From Datnioides undecimradiatus (lineage: Eukaryota > Chordata > Actinopteri > Lobotiformes > Datnioididae): a stretch of DNA of 64,000 nt. Position 1 is the stretch's first letter. Every line of letters starts with the position of its first letter. The DNA lies in NCBI GenBank assembly GCA_008933995.1, contig WARS01000012.1, forward strand, positions 310,001-374,000, written 5' to 3'. Positions 1 through 11,590 of the stretch are shown here, piece after piece. The translations under genes and the position numbers were made by a program. Below the pieces are notes generated by a model. The model was not told the origin of the DNA. It worked only from the letters and a program-made list of their open reading frames with translations, and searched no databases.

Positions 1-3000
1 AAAACCTCTGACCATCTGAACTCAGGAATGTTTTCTTTAAACCTGGCATTTCATTTATGTGTTTCAGACTGACTCTGAATCAGTGATTATTAAAAAGACG
101 ATTGCATGCAGCTCAAACTGTAAAATAAGATTGGTCTTAAGATCACGTCTTGTCGATGTTTGCTCAGCAACTCAAAATCTATTTTTATATGTTACAAAAT
201 CAACCCCAGCCTTTGCTACCCTTCAGTTCTTCATAAATTCTTATTAAATTTAATTATTAAATTCTTGCTTTTATTAGATTATTAAATCTAAGTCTGTTCT
301 GGAGATCTTCAGATCACGTCTTGTTGATTCTTCTTCCGGTGCGCCAATTCTGAATTTGTCTTTGCGTGTCATGATTCAGCCTATTTCTGCTTGTCTATCT
401 TGGTTTTCACTTCTTTTTCTTGACCATAAGGTATTTCAGAGGGTTAAGCTTTCTGCAGTCTGTGCAGTTAGCGTTAGCTCCAGCATAGCCAGCTGCGCTC
501 TGTGATTTTCTTACCTTATCCTCTTCTGCCTGATCTTTTGCAGTGACTGCTTGATGATCTAGGTTTGAGAGGACTGCTAGAGTACAGTACGTGTTGTAAG
601 AAGGTGGATTTTGAGACAAAGCTCCACTTGTAGACTGTTTATAATATGATAGCAAGCCAAGTCGTCAAAGCAATGCCAGCACACGACTTCATCACCAGAG
701 AAAAACTGACTGAATCTCAGTCACAAAAGTAATCAGACCCTCGTGACAATGCTGTAACGCACCTAACTGACAACAGCCAGCATTGTTAGCGGTATTACTT
801 TGTTAATCTCCCCTGATTGATCTGAGAGCGTATTGAGAAGCGCGGAGCGAGGATGCTACCTGAAAGTGGGTCCAATATAATGAACACAATGGTGCAGGCG
901 TCCACTCGGCACCAATAGGAACCCAAGGCCACAGCACAATCACGCAGCACTACACGCCAACGGAGACAAGTGCTCCAGCTACTGACCTCCCTGTATTCTC
1001 TATGGAATGTCAGGTCTGTACAATGCAAAGTTCTTAGTTACACCTTCCACTTTTACTTACTTTTCCCTCTCTTTTTGGAGAAAACCCACCAAATGAGAAG
1101 CATTTTCGCTTTAATGAGCACCACAAGTGTCCATTGAAAGGCACTATTTGTGTGCAACCGTAAGATCATTCCCTTTCTAAACAGCCCGTCCTTCAACCAC
1201 TGCCATCAGCTCGGCGTACAAGAAGATTACATTTGATTTCAATGGGCACAAACAGTGGCTGAGTTGAATAAGCTGCTTGTCTTATTAAACTCATGAAAGA
1301 GATTTTTGTGTCCATTGGCATCATTTCTATGGGCTGTACGTTTCAAAAAATATTGGAGTGCTTTTGCATTGACCATGGCACCTCTGCTACCATTGTGTCC
1401 ACCCAGGGGTGAACATCCCTGCCACCCTTTGTGTCTCCCACCCCTTCCTCTGTGACAAGACCTCCAAGTAGTTCCAAGGTTAAAGATTTATAAGCTACAG
1501 AGTCTGAAAAACAATTGTTATTATTCGTGTGGAATTAAACGCGTGAGACGGAAAACTGTCGATTTTCCTACAGACAAACAAACAGTTAGCTAGAAGACAC
1601 AAAGTAAAAGGTGCTTTTGTTCTTTCCCAGGAGTTCTTGACTTCACTTAAATCGCCTTTGTTCTTGTGGCGGTTCAGTCTGATTTCACAATATTGTTGCG
1701 CAAACAGTGAAACAAAAAGGTAAATCCTGAATAAATCCACGAGGCTCCAAAGTCTGGCCAAATATTTGATCAATCTTTTGTTTCGTTTGTAAGAGGCAGG
1801 CATGTCAAACAGAACCTCTACTGACAGGCATCACATCAAATGTACCATTATTCTTATTTGAAGCAACATCATGCAACTATTTTACCCTAAAATAACAGCG
1901 TCAGCATCATTTTGATGGCACAGAACACCAACTACTACAGTGGATTAGCTAAAAATGGATCATATTCAATGGAGAAAATAGTTTCTGGTTAAGTACTGTA
2001 GTTGATTTGTCTCTGATTGAGTTGCTGATAGACAGATGCTAAAGTTACTGCTCCTAACCATAGCTCACATAAAGGGCTGCAAGGCGAGCTGGGCTTCTCG
2101 TTGCTGGGCTAGTAAATTAGATTAGCTAGCTCGCTAAGTTACGTCTTGTGTAGGTGCGTTAGCAAATCTGTCGACCTGCTGTATTTCCATATATAATCAA
2201 TACAAACACGTTTTATGAGTTGGGTATAAGTGCTTCAAGGAAACTGCAGCTCTTAGGTACATTTAATTACTGCTTACTGCTGTATTTCCAAAAAAACACA
2301 AAGTCAGGAAAAGAGGCAGCAATCCAGAAGACAACCAGCAACAGACACAGATCATGTGTTGACCAGACCAGGCTTCATTCGGAGGCCGTCGGCTCTCTTC
2401 TACACGGCCGTGGAAGTGTTCACATTCTGCTGTTATCTCTGTAAACACACCTAACTGTGGTTTGGGGAAGGTAAATGCTCATTTACATTCGTTTTTAGCC
2501 ACAGTGAGCGAGCGCCAGTTTGCTTTGCTGATGTTTTGTAGCGGCTCAGATGCGACAGAATGAAGGTGAATGCATTATTTGGATGCCAAAGAGAACGGCA
2601 CAAAGTCCCGGGAACCAGATTGCTGGGTGGTGTGCAGAATCTGTCCGGCGAAGGTCTCTGGACATTTCTTCATCTCCCTCCCTCTCTCTCTGGAGGGGAG
2701 TGTGTGAATTCAGCATTTTGATCCCGGAGTGTAATCGAGCGTCTCCTTGTCTGGAGAACCGCTGAGGGATTGAAGCGCGATCAATCACCCCTCTCTGGAC
2801 TGTCCGAACGTTTTACATGTGGCTGAGTCCAAGCCGCTCGCCGGTGGGAGCGGTGAAGAAAGAAGCCGTGAAAAGTTTTTTTCAGAACTCGTGTCACGCT
2901 TTGCGTACGAGGCAAGTGGATGATTTTCTGATCACACCAATGCGGCGTGACGTTCGCTTACACTTGAAGGAATATTTGTTTTGCGAGCCTTTATGTACTT

Positions 3001-3560
3001 GTGTTGGATTCGCACCAGCTAGAAATATTTGCTCTTCTCTCTGTGGGGGAACAACATAAAATCCGATAATCTGAAGCAGCGTTGTCCCACGAACGATCCT
3101 CAGTTGGGTCAACCTTTGTGGTTCACTTTAACAAGCATGCCAACAGAATAATTAATATGTTTTGACCTCCTCCTACGCCGGTCAAATGAAGGCCTATAGG
3201 GCAAAAGTCTTGTTGGCCTGTTTAGCATAAAGTGAGTGCATTAATACCCCGAGACTCAATTATTTTGCAAATAGTTTGGCCGACACTGTAGGTTACAACA
3301 AGCTGCCGACTTTGAAGACCTTTACCCTGAGGTAATGCTGGAATCGGCGCTAATTATAGATAACAGTATGGCGTGGATTACTTTTTATTATGCGTTTCAT
3401 ACAGAACACTCTTTAAAACATCTTTGTGATGATATGAAACACAAAAAGAAATCCTGTTGCATGCAAATGATAATCATGATAATGATGCAACCACCCATCC
3501 TATCACATGATAAGAGCTACGATTGCTATGATTTGGGTTGAATCCCACCTCTATATGTCG
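1..3560. other. Noncoding DNA, far downstream of vti1a
   Basis: No exon, RNA gene or clear repeat family is recognisable. The sequence is complex and moderately A/T-rich to about 2450. It is richer in CpG between 2500 and 3110, where a promoter-like or regulatory stretch is possible but unsupported. A 17-of-18 direct repeat (140-157 and 311-328) is noted in the findings. Open frames here are short and overlap on both strands. Confidence 0.5.
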
Positions 3561-5340
3561 GCTCTTTACTCTTGCCCGGCAGATCCAGACGATCCTCTTT
3601 ACCCATAATCCCCTTGCTGACTCCTTCCCCTTTCTCTCACCTGATTAGAATTTCTGCCGTGGCCTCTGGGATTGGACGATTTCAACATATTTTATTTAAC
3701 TGCTTTTGTAAGCCCTAATATTCAGCAGCTGTGATCTATGGCTGAATTACAATTTTCAGGGTCAAGGAGGGACTTGGCTGTGGAAGAGGGGTGGGTACAA
3801 CTGCTGTGCTGGTAGGGGGAGTGTGTGTGTATATGTGTGTGTGTGTGTTGGAGGAGTGGGGGGTGGTTGGGGTTGATGGAAAAAGGAAAAAACAGAGAAG
3901 GGGAAGGAAGAATCTCACAAGTTGTCTTTAAAAATGAATGAGAAAATGGGTAATCCCAGAGTCACAGCATGAAAAGAGGGAAAATCAATATGGCCTCTCA
4001 GTTCACTGGGGCCCTCACAAGTCCTTGAGATGAACAAAAAGTTGTGCATTTTGTTGCCACATCCATACGTCTCAATAGAGAGGTGTGTGTTTTGCACGTG
4101 TGAGGCTGAGTGAGTGTGTGCGTACAGTGAGCCTCGTGTTTGCAAGGCTGCATGTGCTGTTAGGAGAGCTTGTGTACAAGGTTTTTAAAGGAGGTTTGCT
4201 TCATAAACTGGAGCTTAAGTGAGTTAATGAGACACATGTAAAGCATAAAAAAGCTTGTTCCAACATCTTAACTAGTCTAAATGGTCTGAGAAACATCTGC
4301 ATTTTAACATTTTAACAAGAAACAGATAAGGATTCTTTCCTGTGATGCTCGTGGCCCCTGTTTTCAGACAGGCAGAGGGATATGAGAGGACATCATACAG
4401 GTTCTGTAACCTTTGGACTCCTGATTCAATTGACCCCGTGCACCAGCCTGAAACAGGCCCCCTCATAAGAATCCAATTCCACTTCCTGGCCTATGTGGAG
4501 AAAACTGGCCCAGCGAGCTCTGGGATTGGATGCCCTCTCATGAATATTTAATTGCCACCAACCATCTGAGGCGGTGGTTTCATAGAGAGCAGTGGGGGGG
4601 GAGTAGGTAACAGGCTGGTGGGGGTATTGTTGGAGAGGGAGGGGAGGGGTGTGCCCTTTTTTTTTACTAGACAATGCAAACATTCCTGTCTCCCTCTCAT
4701 CCAGCCAACCTTGCATCCACCTGCTCATCTAGGAGAAGTTGCTTCACAAGTGCACACCTTCTCCAACCATCCGTCCATCCATCCATCCCCCACTCACCAC
4801 CAGACTCCTCTATGCTGTCATGCTAAGCGATAACCCCCCCCCACACACACACACACACAACTTCTCCCCTCCCCAGTTGATTAGCGAGCTCTTCAGTAGC
4901 CTGTCATGGCGGATGTGCTCCATCAAAGCTGATCGACTCCTCGTTTTTCCAGAAAGATGTCGCGGGTTATCAGTGCGCGCTCAGATCTCCGGCTACGGGA
5001 GGAGCGTGACTGGCAGGCCGTCTTTTGAAGACAGTGATTCCTCCACTGATGCCTCCCAGTTGGAAATTTAGAATCGTGTCTGCTAAGACGCCATATGCAA
5101 AGTAAATTACTGTACAGGGGCGAGCCCGACTAAACCCTCCTCCCTCTGAAGGTCCAGGCCACTGACTGCCTCCAAGGCAACCTGGCCTCCTTCGCGCTCA
5201 TCACCACACCTCATCAGTATGCCTCCGACTATCATTGGTCCACTTATAAAATGGACAGACGCAAAACCAGCCATGAAAGTTTTGCTTGTGGGTTCCGTTC
5301 AACACACGTCGTTAAAAGAAATTAATAAACGCTGCATTTT
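3561..5340. promoter_or_regulatory. Candidate conserved noncoding cluster downstream of vti1a
   Basis: Two complex stretches stand out by eye. One (4420-4560) has CATAAGAATCCAATT and TCATGAATATTTAATTGCC. The other (5075-5335) has CCATATGCAAAGTAAATTA and an ATTGG/TATAAAA pair (5234-5251). They contain homeodomain-, POU- and CCAAT-type motifs and are separated by simple repeats (GT 3823-3848, CA 4842-4859). In vertebrates the vti1a-tcf7l2 interval is rich in regulatory DNA, so an enhancer role is plausible. Conservation has not been measured. Confidence 0.3.
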
Positions 5341-6492
5341 AAACCTCCGACTTTAATCTTTAACATCTACCTGTGCATTCATTTACATGCATTACGCCGC
5401 AGTGAGGAATCTGATTGAAAGGGCAAAGGGCACACGACAGTACTGACAAATAAATAAAAGCATCTGCAGCCATGCAGCGGCTCCGTTTTCTCAAACTCCC
5501 CATTATCATGCAAATGACACTGCTGGTTACAACTGTACGTCTTTGTAGTGGTAAAGTGTTAATTTCAGTTCAAAGGCTGTGGCGGTATTCTACAGGGAGG
5601 GAGATGGAAGGTAAGATGGAGATGGAGATGGCGGTGGAGGAGGAGGAGGAAGAGGAGGGGTGTGTGCTGCGTGGTTTAGCCTGGCTCAGCCCAGCTCTGA
5701 CCTGGCTCTCTGTGTTTCTATTGTCTCCGCAGCGAAACGGCATTAGAGCGTCTTCTGCACAAGGCTAGGTGCGCCCTTAAAATCAAAAAGCGGGCAGACA
5801 GCGCTGCTATAGGTTTGAAAATGTCAGCTCCTGGCTTTGCCTCCTTACTCGTTTCCGAGGAGTCTGTCAGGTTCTTCCCCGAGTGCCTTTTCTGTGTGTG
5901 CTCGATGACAGCGCGCGGCGGCTGGAGGAGGGAAGCGCAAGTTATGACACAGCGTCTTGGTGACTGAGATTCAGATCTGCTTTAATGACAGACGTTAAAC
6001 GGCACCGACACCGACAGAGATCACAAAAGTCTTTATGGTTTCAGGAGCAGCGTGGCGTCTGATTGGTCGTACAGGAGGGGATGAGTCACACCGACATAAC
6101 GGGCGGACACAAACAGATATTTGTCCGTACAGACAATTCAACATAGTCGTTTATTCTAAGCACTCCAGCTCCATCTCAACCACTAGGGGTTGGAGGGTGG
6201 TGAGGGTGTGGGTGTGGGCGCGCGTCCTGCACGCACATGCACACAAACATTCATGCATGTATGACTGCCGCCCCTGTGACTTGCTCAAATAATGGGGGGC
6301 ATTGTCATTTCTTTGTGAGCACAAACACCATTAAAATGGTCGACGGCGCTGATGGGGGCGAAAGAAAAGGCAGATAAAGGGGCGAGGAGAGAAAGAAAGC
6401 CATTCTGCTCGGACTGGTGGCGTGTACAAACGGAGAACATGGCTCCTCTTCTAACAGCCGTACACTAGAGCGTGTGTGTGTGTGTGTGTGTG

Positions 6493-6529
<37 letters not shown>

Positions 6530-6690
6530 CGGGGGGCGTCCACCATACGTGTGACAGCGCGAGCGTGCTTTTGTGTGTGCGCTGAATCAAACAGTGGCAG
6601 ATTCATTGTAGTTCTAAAACAGCGCCATTGTGGGTTTTTCTTGGGTGGCTGTTGTTGCAGGGCCTCCTTTAACGTGTGTGTGTGTGTGGT
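5341..6690. other. Noncoding DNA with CpG-rich patches and GT/poly-T tract
   Basis: No gene was recognised. 5600-5660 is a GGA-rich purine run. 5870-6240 is CpG-rich. 6472-6493 is (GT)n followed directly by about 30 T (6495-6524). The T run could be the tail of a minus-strand retroposon, but no body is recognisable. Confidence 0.45.
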
Positions 6691-7260
6691 AGGGGGTGGC
6701 AGCGTCATGGACACTCCTGGAGATGAAGCGCCCACCCTCCCGCCGTGATCCCACCACTGGGGCTGTTTATCCCGTTTAAGGCCCGCCCTTCGCCGGGGGA
6801 CAGACAGCTCAAACGACGCTTGTCACAATCCCTCGCCGTCTTAAATGGCTGACAAGCATCGGGCTTTTTGTAATGGTGGTGCATCACAGAGGTTCCTCGT
6901 TGAAGAACCTTCGCTTTTTTCCTATAACTTCTATGTAAAGCAACTAAAAAGGACCAGAGAGAGACCGTGGAGAGTATCCGCTGAGCTGAGCTGAGCTAGA
7001 GAGATGTTAGCGAAACAGCCCGACGCACGATGGCCGTGTAAAGTATGAAACCAGACACCACAACCGCCGCTATGCGATCACTCCTGTTATCATTACTGTA
7101 TGAAGCGAAAGGCCCAGGCGGCGCGAGGATCTAAATGTGATTCGGGTTGGAAATGCTCCTGCTCTCACAGGACAGCTGGGCCGGGGACGTGGTCGGCGTA
7201 GGAAACGAACAGGGACACCCAAAGACTCCACCGTCTCTCCGGCAAAACAGGAGGAGCTTC
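6690..7260. promoter_or_regulatory. CpG-dense segment, possible CpG island
   Basis: CpG dinucleotides are far denser here than in most of the window, for example GCGCCCACCC, CGCCGGGG, GCGGCGCGAGG and GACGTGGTCGGCG. Vertebrate CpG islands mark promoters or developmental regulatory DNA. No exon was found beside it on either strand, so an unannotated promoter or a distal element of the tcf7l2 side remain options. Confidence 0.3.
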
Positions 7261-7554
7261 ACAATCACTTTTCAGACATCAAATAATTAATTGCTCTCCC
7301 CTCTTGCTTGCCCCCCCCCCAAACACAGACACACTTTCTCTCTCCTGGCGTCTGTATGGAAGACACAGCTCCAGTCACTTAAGGAGGGTTAACACCCGTC
7401 TAAATTAAATATTAAAAGGTGTCTGTACCTGCTGCTATTGTTGCCCCTTGGAATAAGATATAACCTATTTTTGACAAGTTTTCATCCTCAGCCTTCTGCG
7501 GTGAGACGCTTGTCGAAAACCAAATCAGCAAATGGGGGGGGGTGGTAGCAGGGC

Positions 7555-8361
7555 GTGTGTGTGTGTGTGCGTGTGTGTGTGTGGGGGGGCATTGATGAAT
7601 AATCTAGTTCATATTCCAACGACACCCGCTGCTCAGAGGGAGAGAGAGAAGGGGAGGAAGAGAGGGAGAGGGACGGCGAGAGAGACGGGCAGGTGGAGAA
7701 AGAGGGAGATGGACAGAGGAGGGGAGGATTAAAGCTGGAGGGGGGAGTGAGGGATGAGTGGGGAGGGGAAAAAAGGAGGGAAAAGAGGGGAAAAAAGGGA
7801 GGAGTGGCAGATGATAGCCGACGTCTGCCAAGGTATCACGACGGCGCTCCTGTTTAAATAATAAAACAGGACGGAAGCTCTAAACAAATCGTTATCTTCC
7901 CACCTCCATGCATCCTGCCTTCCCTCTGCCCCTCCCTCCCTTCCTCCGCTTTTAAAAACTTGTTTTAATGCCATTTCTTAATGAACATAATAGCTCGGCG
8001 CTAATAATGAAAAGAAAATAAAAACATCTAAAAACGCAGAGGGGCCCCCGAGTTGTCGCCGGCGCTCAATTATTTCCTTGTCAAGTGGGTCTGTTTTTAA
8101 TGAGGCCCTGTGGGACTGACGTCTGTCAGTCAGCCCTGACTTTTTGACACCATTACAACTTCAAATAGAAGCCGCCGCCACGCTGCCTTCCACCGCTCGC
8201 TCGCTAGCTACTGCTCCGCTCATCTGACAGGCTGGGAGGGAGGGGAGGGGAGGGGAGGACAGGGAGGGGAGGGAGGAGGAAAGGTGGCAGGAGAGGTAGA
8301 GAGAGAAGGAGAGAGAGGAAGAGAAGAGAGAGCACATCGGCACGTAGGTAGGCTGCACGCG

Positions 8362-8405
<44 letters not shown>

Positions 8406-8960
8406 GCACTGGGTGAAAAACAATCACTGAGGGTCATTACCAGATGAGGTTTGTCAAACTGCCAGGGATTTCACCCCCCTGTCCCCCCACCTTCCTCGCT
8501 TCCTTGTTCACTTCCTTCCCTCTCACCCCCTTTTTTCTTCCTTCCTTCCTTTTTTCATTATTCCTTCGCTTTAATGATAAGTCTTGGTGGGTCGGCCCCG
8601 CGTGGGACGGTCAGAGGCACACTATTTTGTTGGCCATTAATTTGAGTCTTTGAAGCAGACGGCGGCGCTGCGGCTGGTGAGGGCCTGTGAAATGATGGTC
8701 GGTGGGAGGGGGGGGCGTCAGGGCGTGCGTGTGTGTGTGCGTGCGTGCGTGTAGGACGGTGGGGGGTGTGGGGGTGGAGGCTCACCACCTCGACACCCCT
8801 GCATCTTCGAAAAACGAAGACCATGGCCCTGAAACAGAATAGCAAATGTCCTCGCCGGGAACTACCACACCAACCACAGGAGACAGACACACTCCAACAC
8901 TCCCCACCTCTGTACATGAGCGTGTGTGTGTGTGTGTGTGTGTGTGAAGCATTACCTTCA
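7555..8960. repeat. Simple-repeat and homopurine cluster around a complex core
   Basis: The order is (GT)n 7555-7582; a G/A-rich, nearly homopurine tract 7620-7810; a complex, motif-rich core 7975-8165 (includes CTGACGTCTGTCAG); a second purine tract 8228-8330; (CA)n 8366-8402; a pyrimidine tract 8466-8575; and (GT)n 8921-8945. The purine tracts are candidates for triplex (H-DNA) structure and the CA/GT tracts for Z-DNA. The core may be a conserved element, but this is unproven. Confidence 0.6.
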
Positions 8961-9384
8961 TGTAACTCGACTTCTTAAAAAAAAAAAAAATCCCCAAATA
9001 TGCTCTTAAATTTAGATTTTTCCGAGACCCCCTGAAGAATGGCTTTCCCCCGGAAGAATTTAAACTCGCGCACGTTTTCTCAAACGCCTGAAAATGTTTC
9101 ACATCGTCAGTCGGCGTACGGATAAACACCCAAACAGGGCCATGCATCAGCATCCTCAGAACCCGGCAGGAAAACAAGGCAGAACAAAAATACAACTTCT
9201 GAAACAAGTTAGATCCATTTATATTAACAGGAGAAGAAGAAAAATAAAACCTTTAAGACGCAAAACTTGAAATCCACACATTGCTGTTGGTCCTGGTGTC
9301 TGCACGTTAGTCTAAATCACTGACAAATCAAATGCGTCGCTAACGTTAATTCAGAATACCTGTGAACTTCATCAAATATACAGT
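8961..9384. other. Noncoding DNA just beyond the inferred vti1a 3' end
   Basis: A/T-rich, with a run of A at 8976-8990 and no recognisable gene or repeat. It is the start of the intergenic side if the poly(A) signal at 9399 is used. Confidence 0.45.
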
Positions 9385-9398
9385 TCTAGCACAGAAAC

Positions 9399-9404
9399 TT
9401 TAAT
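9399..9404 (-). terminator. Candidate poly(A) signal ATTAAA
   Basis: The minus strand reads ATTAAAGTTTCTGTG here. This is the common variant poly(A) signal followed by a U/GU-rich stretch, as expected just before a cleavage site near 9385. No AATAAA lies between here and the vti1a stop on the minus strand by eye. It is the best-supported end for the vti1a transcript in the window. Confidence 0.4.
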
Positions 9405-9421
9405 CGACAAGTCATTAATGC

Positions 9422-9435
9422 ATTTATAAATAAAT
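9422..9435 (-). promoter_or_regulatory. AU-rich element in the inferred 3' UTR
   Basis: The minus strand reads ATTTATTTATAAAT, an overlapping AUUUA-type element about 20 bases upstream of the ATTAAA signal. Such elements bind mRNA-decay factors in vertebrate 3' UTRs. Its role here depends on the UTR call being right. Confidence 0.3.
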
Positions 9436-10663
9436 AGTAACAGAATCACTTGCATTGAGATGCAGAACACTATACAGGATGTAGATTTAAATGTTAGTAC
9501 GTACAGTTTCATGTCTATAATCTTCCACAATGACAGTTACATTAAAAAAAAACAAAGTCCATGGGAATGAGGAGTGGAGATCTGTGTTTGGGAGGTGTGT
9601 GTGGGGGTGTTTGTATGTGGACATTAAAGCAGGTTATAATGTCTGCAACGACCTCTCTCTCTCTCTATTGTTTTTACCAGTATTTGTTGTATGATGCCAA
9701 GGTTGGGTTGGGGTTTTGTATTAAAAGATGTTTCTTATTTAGTTCATTCAGTCTCTAAACTCTCCTCATATTTCCTTTCCTGAACGCAGTGATTGACAAT
9801 TAACAATCACACAAAACAACATCTCGTCTGACTGAAACGAAGCTGAACTGACCTCAACCTTTTCATGCGCATCTTCTCTTTTCAGGGCAGCGCCACTCGT
9901 CTATTTTGGGCTCTGCTGAGCTCTGTGAAGGAGGAGAATGAACAGCATATCTTATCTGAAGGCACTGTCCTCTGCGCTGTGTAGGGGCTACATGACGAAC
10001 AGCTGAATCATTTAGTTACAGAAGCTCATACATACTACAGTATGTGTGTCTACTGTTGGTGTAAATAACAAACACAGTGCGGGCCCCCCAGTCCAGGACT
10101 GCCACTCATGCGCAAACATGCGCATGTGTGCGAAACACTCTTTCGCTCACGCACACACACACACACACACACATCCTATAATAACACTTGACCAACCTGC
10201 ATTGCTGAAAGCGTAATCTACATATCTGAATCTGCTTCAAGGTGCAGAAAGTAATCCCAGGTCTTGTTCACCTGGGGACAGAATGGGCTGCAAAACCACA
10301 CCGAGGACGACACCATGAGAAAATATTAACTATCATAAAAACAAAACTCCCTCCGATTCTTGTTTGTGGACATGTGAGAGAAAGCCTGACAGAGAGACGG
10401 TAGAAGGAGGGGGAGAAGAGAAAAGAGAAGAAAGGCAGAGGAAAGTGCGGAAAAAAAGGGAATGACACAGGAGAGGCGAGAGAGATGGAAAAAAGCTCCC
10501 TGTCAGGCTTTGGAAACAGTGATTCATGGGGACCATTTGTCCTAATTACAGCAGAACAACGCTTTTGTCGCTATTAATCACGAGTGTGTGTGTTTGTATT
10601 TGTATTGGGAGGAGGAGGGGGCTGTGAGTGTGTACGTGTGCGTTTATGTGTGCAGAGGAGAGA

Positions 10664-10757
10664 TCAGTGGCCTCGCAGATTGAAATAGATGGCCAGGATG
10701 ATGGTGAGAAGGATGATGGCTCCGAGGATGAAGACCAGGATACGATTCTGGATGATC
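10664..10757 (-). CDS. vti1a: vti1a last coding exon: membrane anchor and stop
   Basis: This exon encodes the end of the SNARE linker and the single C-terminal transmembrane anchor of Vti1a, a Qb-SNARE that drives fusion of vesicles with the trans-Golgi network and endosomes. Read on the minus strand after a CTCTCTCCGCAG acceptor, it begins with one base that completes a split Arg codon. It continues IIQNRILVFILGAIILL, then TIILAIYFNLRGH, then TGA: 30 residues, the same length as the human tail. IIQNRIL matches human Vti1a exactly. From memory of the human protein about 18 of 30 residues agree, and nearly all differences lie in the hydrophobic segment. A tail-anchored topology with a very short lumenal end (NLRGH) fits the family. 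The phase (1 base + 31 codons) agrees with the upstream exon's donor. A 34 kb intron separates it from that exon. Paralogue vti1b is less likely because its linker differs from RRIIQNR. Confidence 0.93.
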
Positions 10758-11465
10758 CTGCGGAGAGAGACAGACGGAGAGGGGGACAGAGATCAGGCAG
10801 GGTTCACAGAAGTCATATTGTGTCTGCAGAGAGAAGTCAAACACGTAAAACAGTCACATGTTTATGTGCAAACTAAATGACCGGCCATCAACTGGAGGCT
10901 TATCGTGTTTAATAGCTACCATGAGGTCTGCGTACATGGTATTTACTGGTATACAACCGCTCGCATGGGAGTGTAAAACACACACGCGATACTTCCAAAA
11001 CTGCAGCGCTTCTGTGCAAAGCTCCGCTCGAAGATGTTTGACAAATTATTTCTGACTTGTAGCCTCTGTTAAAAAAAAAAAAAAAAAAAGTAAATAACAA
11101 CGAACATACGGACACACAAGACAGCAAAAACACTTATAAACAAGTGTGACACGCAAACAGACGCGCACGCACACACGGGCTCTAAAACTTTATTTGCACA
11201 ATAAAGTGGAAAAAGTGGCTCAGTAGTTTCCTGGAGGTAATAAAATCAGTGAATTACTGATGGAATTTGCCATAAAACGACTCACTCTTTTGCACATTTA
11301 AATGTTCCCACTGTGACCTAAGCAAACTTGACAAGAGGGGGCTTTGAACCCGAAAAGACACAAAGCTACCAAACGGGGGGGGGGGAGAGAGGGAGACAGA
11401 GAGGGTGCTGGTGCTCAGAGGAGTAACAGGCCTCGGCATCAAGAGTGCGAGCAACTCATCTCGTG

Positions 11466-11590
11466 TGTGTGTGTGTGCTCCCCCAAAATTCTCCAGAGTT
11501 TGTATCAGCACACACACACGAACACACACACACACACACACACACAGGGGGGGATGCAGGCAAACACACACACACACAAACTCCGAACCC
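11466..11590. repeat. CA/GT microsatellite cluster
   Basis: A (GT)n run is followed by interrupted (CA)n runs with a G-run between them. It inflates open frames on both strands (His-Thr or Cys-Val repeats), which should not be read as genes. Confidence 0.9.

Larger units (their letters stand above)
9385..10663 (-). other. vti1a: Probable 3' UTR of vti1a
   Basis: Downstream of the TGA stop, the minus strand runs about 1.28 kb without further coding signal to an A/T-rich end that resembles a transcript terminus (AU-rich element, then ATTAAA). It includes a CA/GT microsatellite (10152-10173) and pyrimidine-rich stretches around 10380-10500. The extent is inferred from the polyadenylation signal only. 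An earlier cleavage site would shorten it. Confidence 0.4.

Noticed and set aside
5234-5251. CCAAT and TATA boxes as a core promoter
   Set aside because: The two motifs are only about 6 bp apart, too close for a normal arrangement, and no exon follows.
6495-6524. Retroposon poly-A tail (as poly-T)
   Set aside because: No retroposon body or target duplication is visible beside the T run; it joins directly to a GT microsatellite.
1-9384. tcf7l2 exons expected downstream of vti1a
   Set aside because: No sequence matching the tcf7l2 start (MPQLNGGGGDDLG type) or HMG-box exons was recognised on the minus strand. The gene probably lies outside the window.
10628-10876. Plus-strand open frames (Asp/Glu-rich and Met-rich)
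   Set aside because: They are antisense shadows of the vti1a anchor exon.
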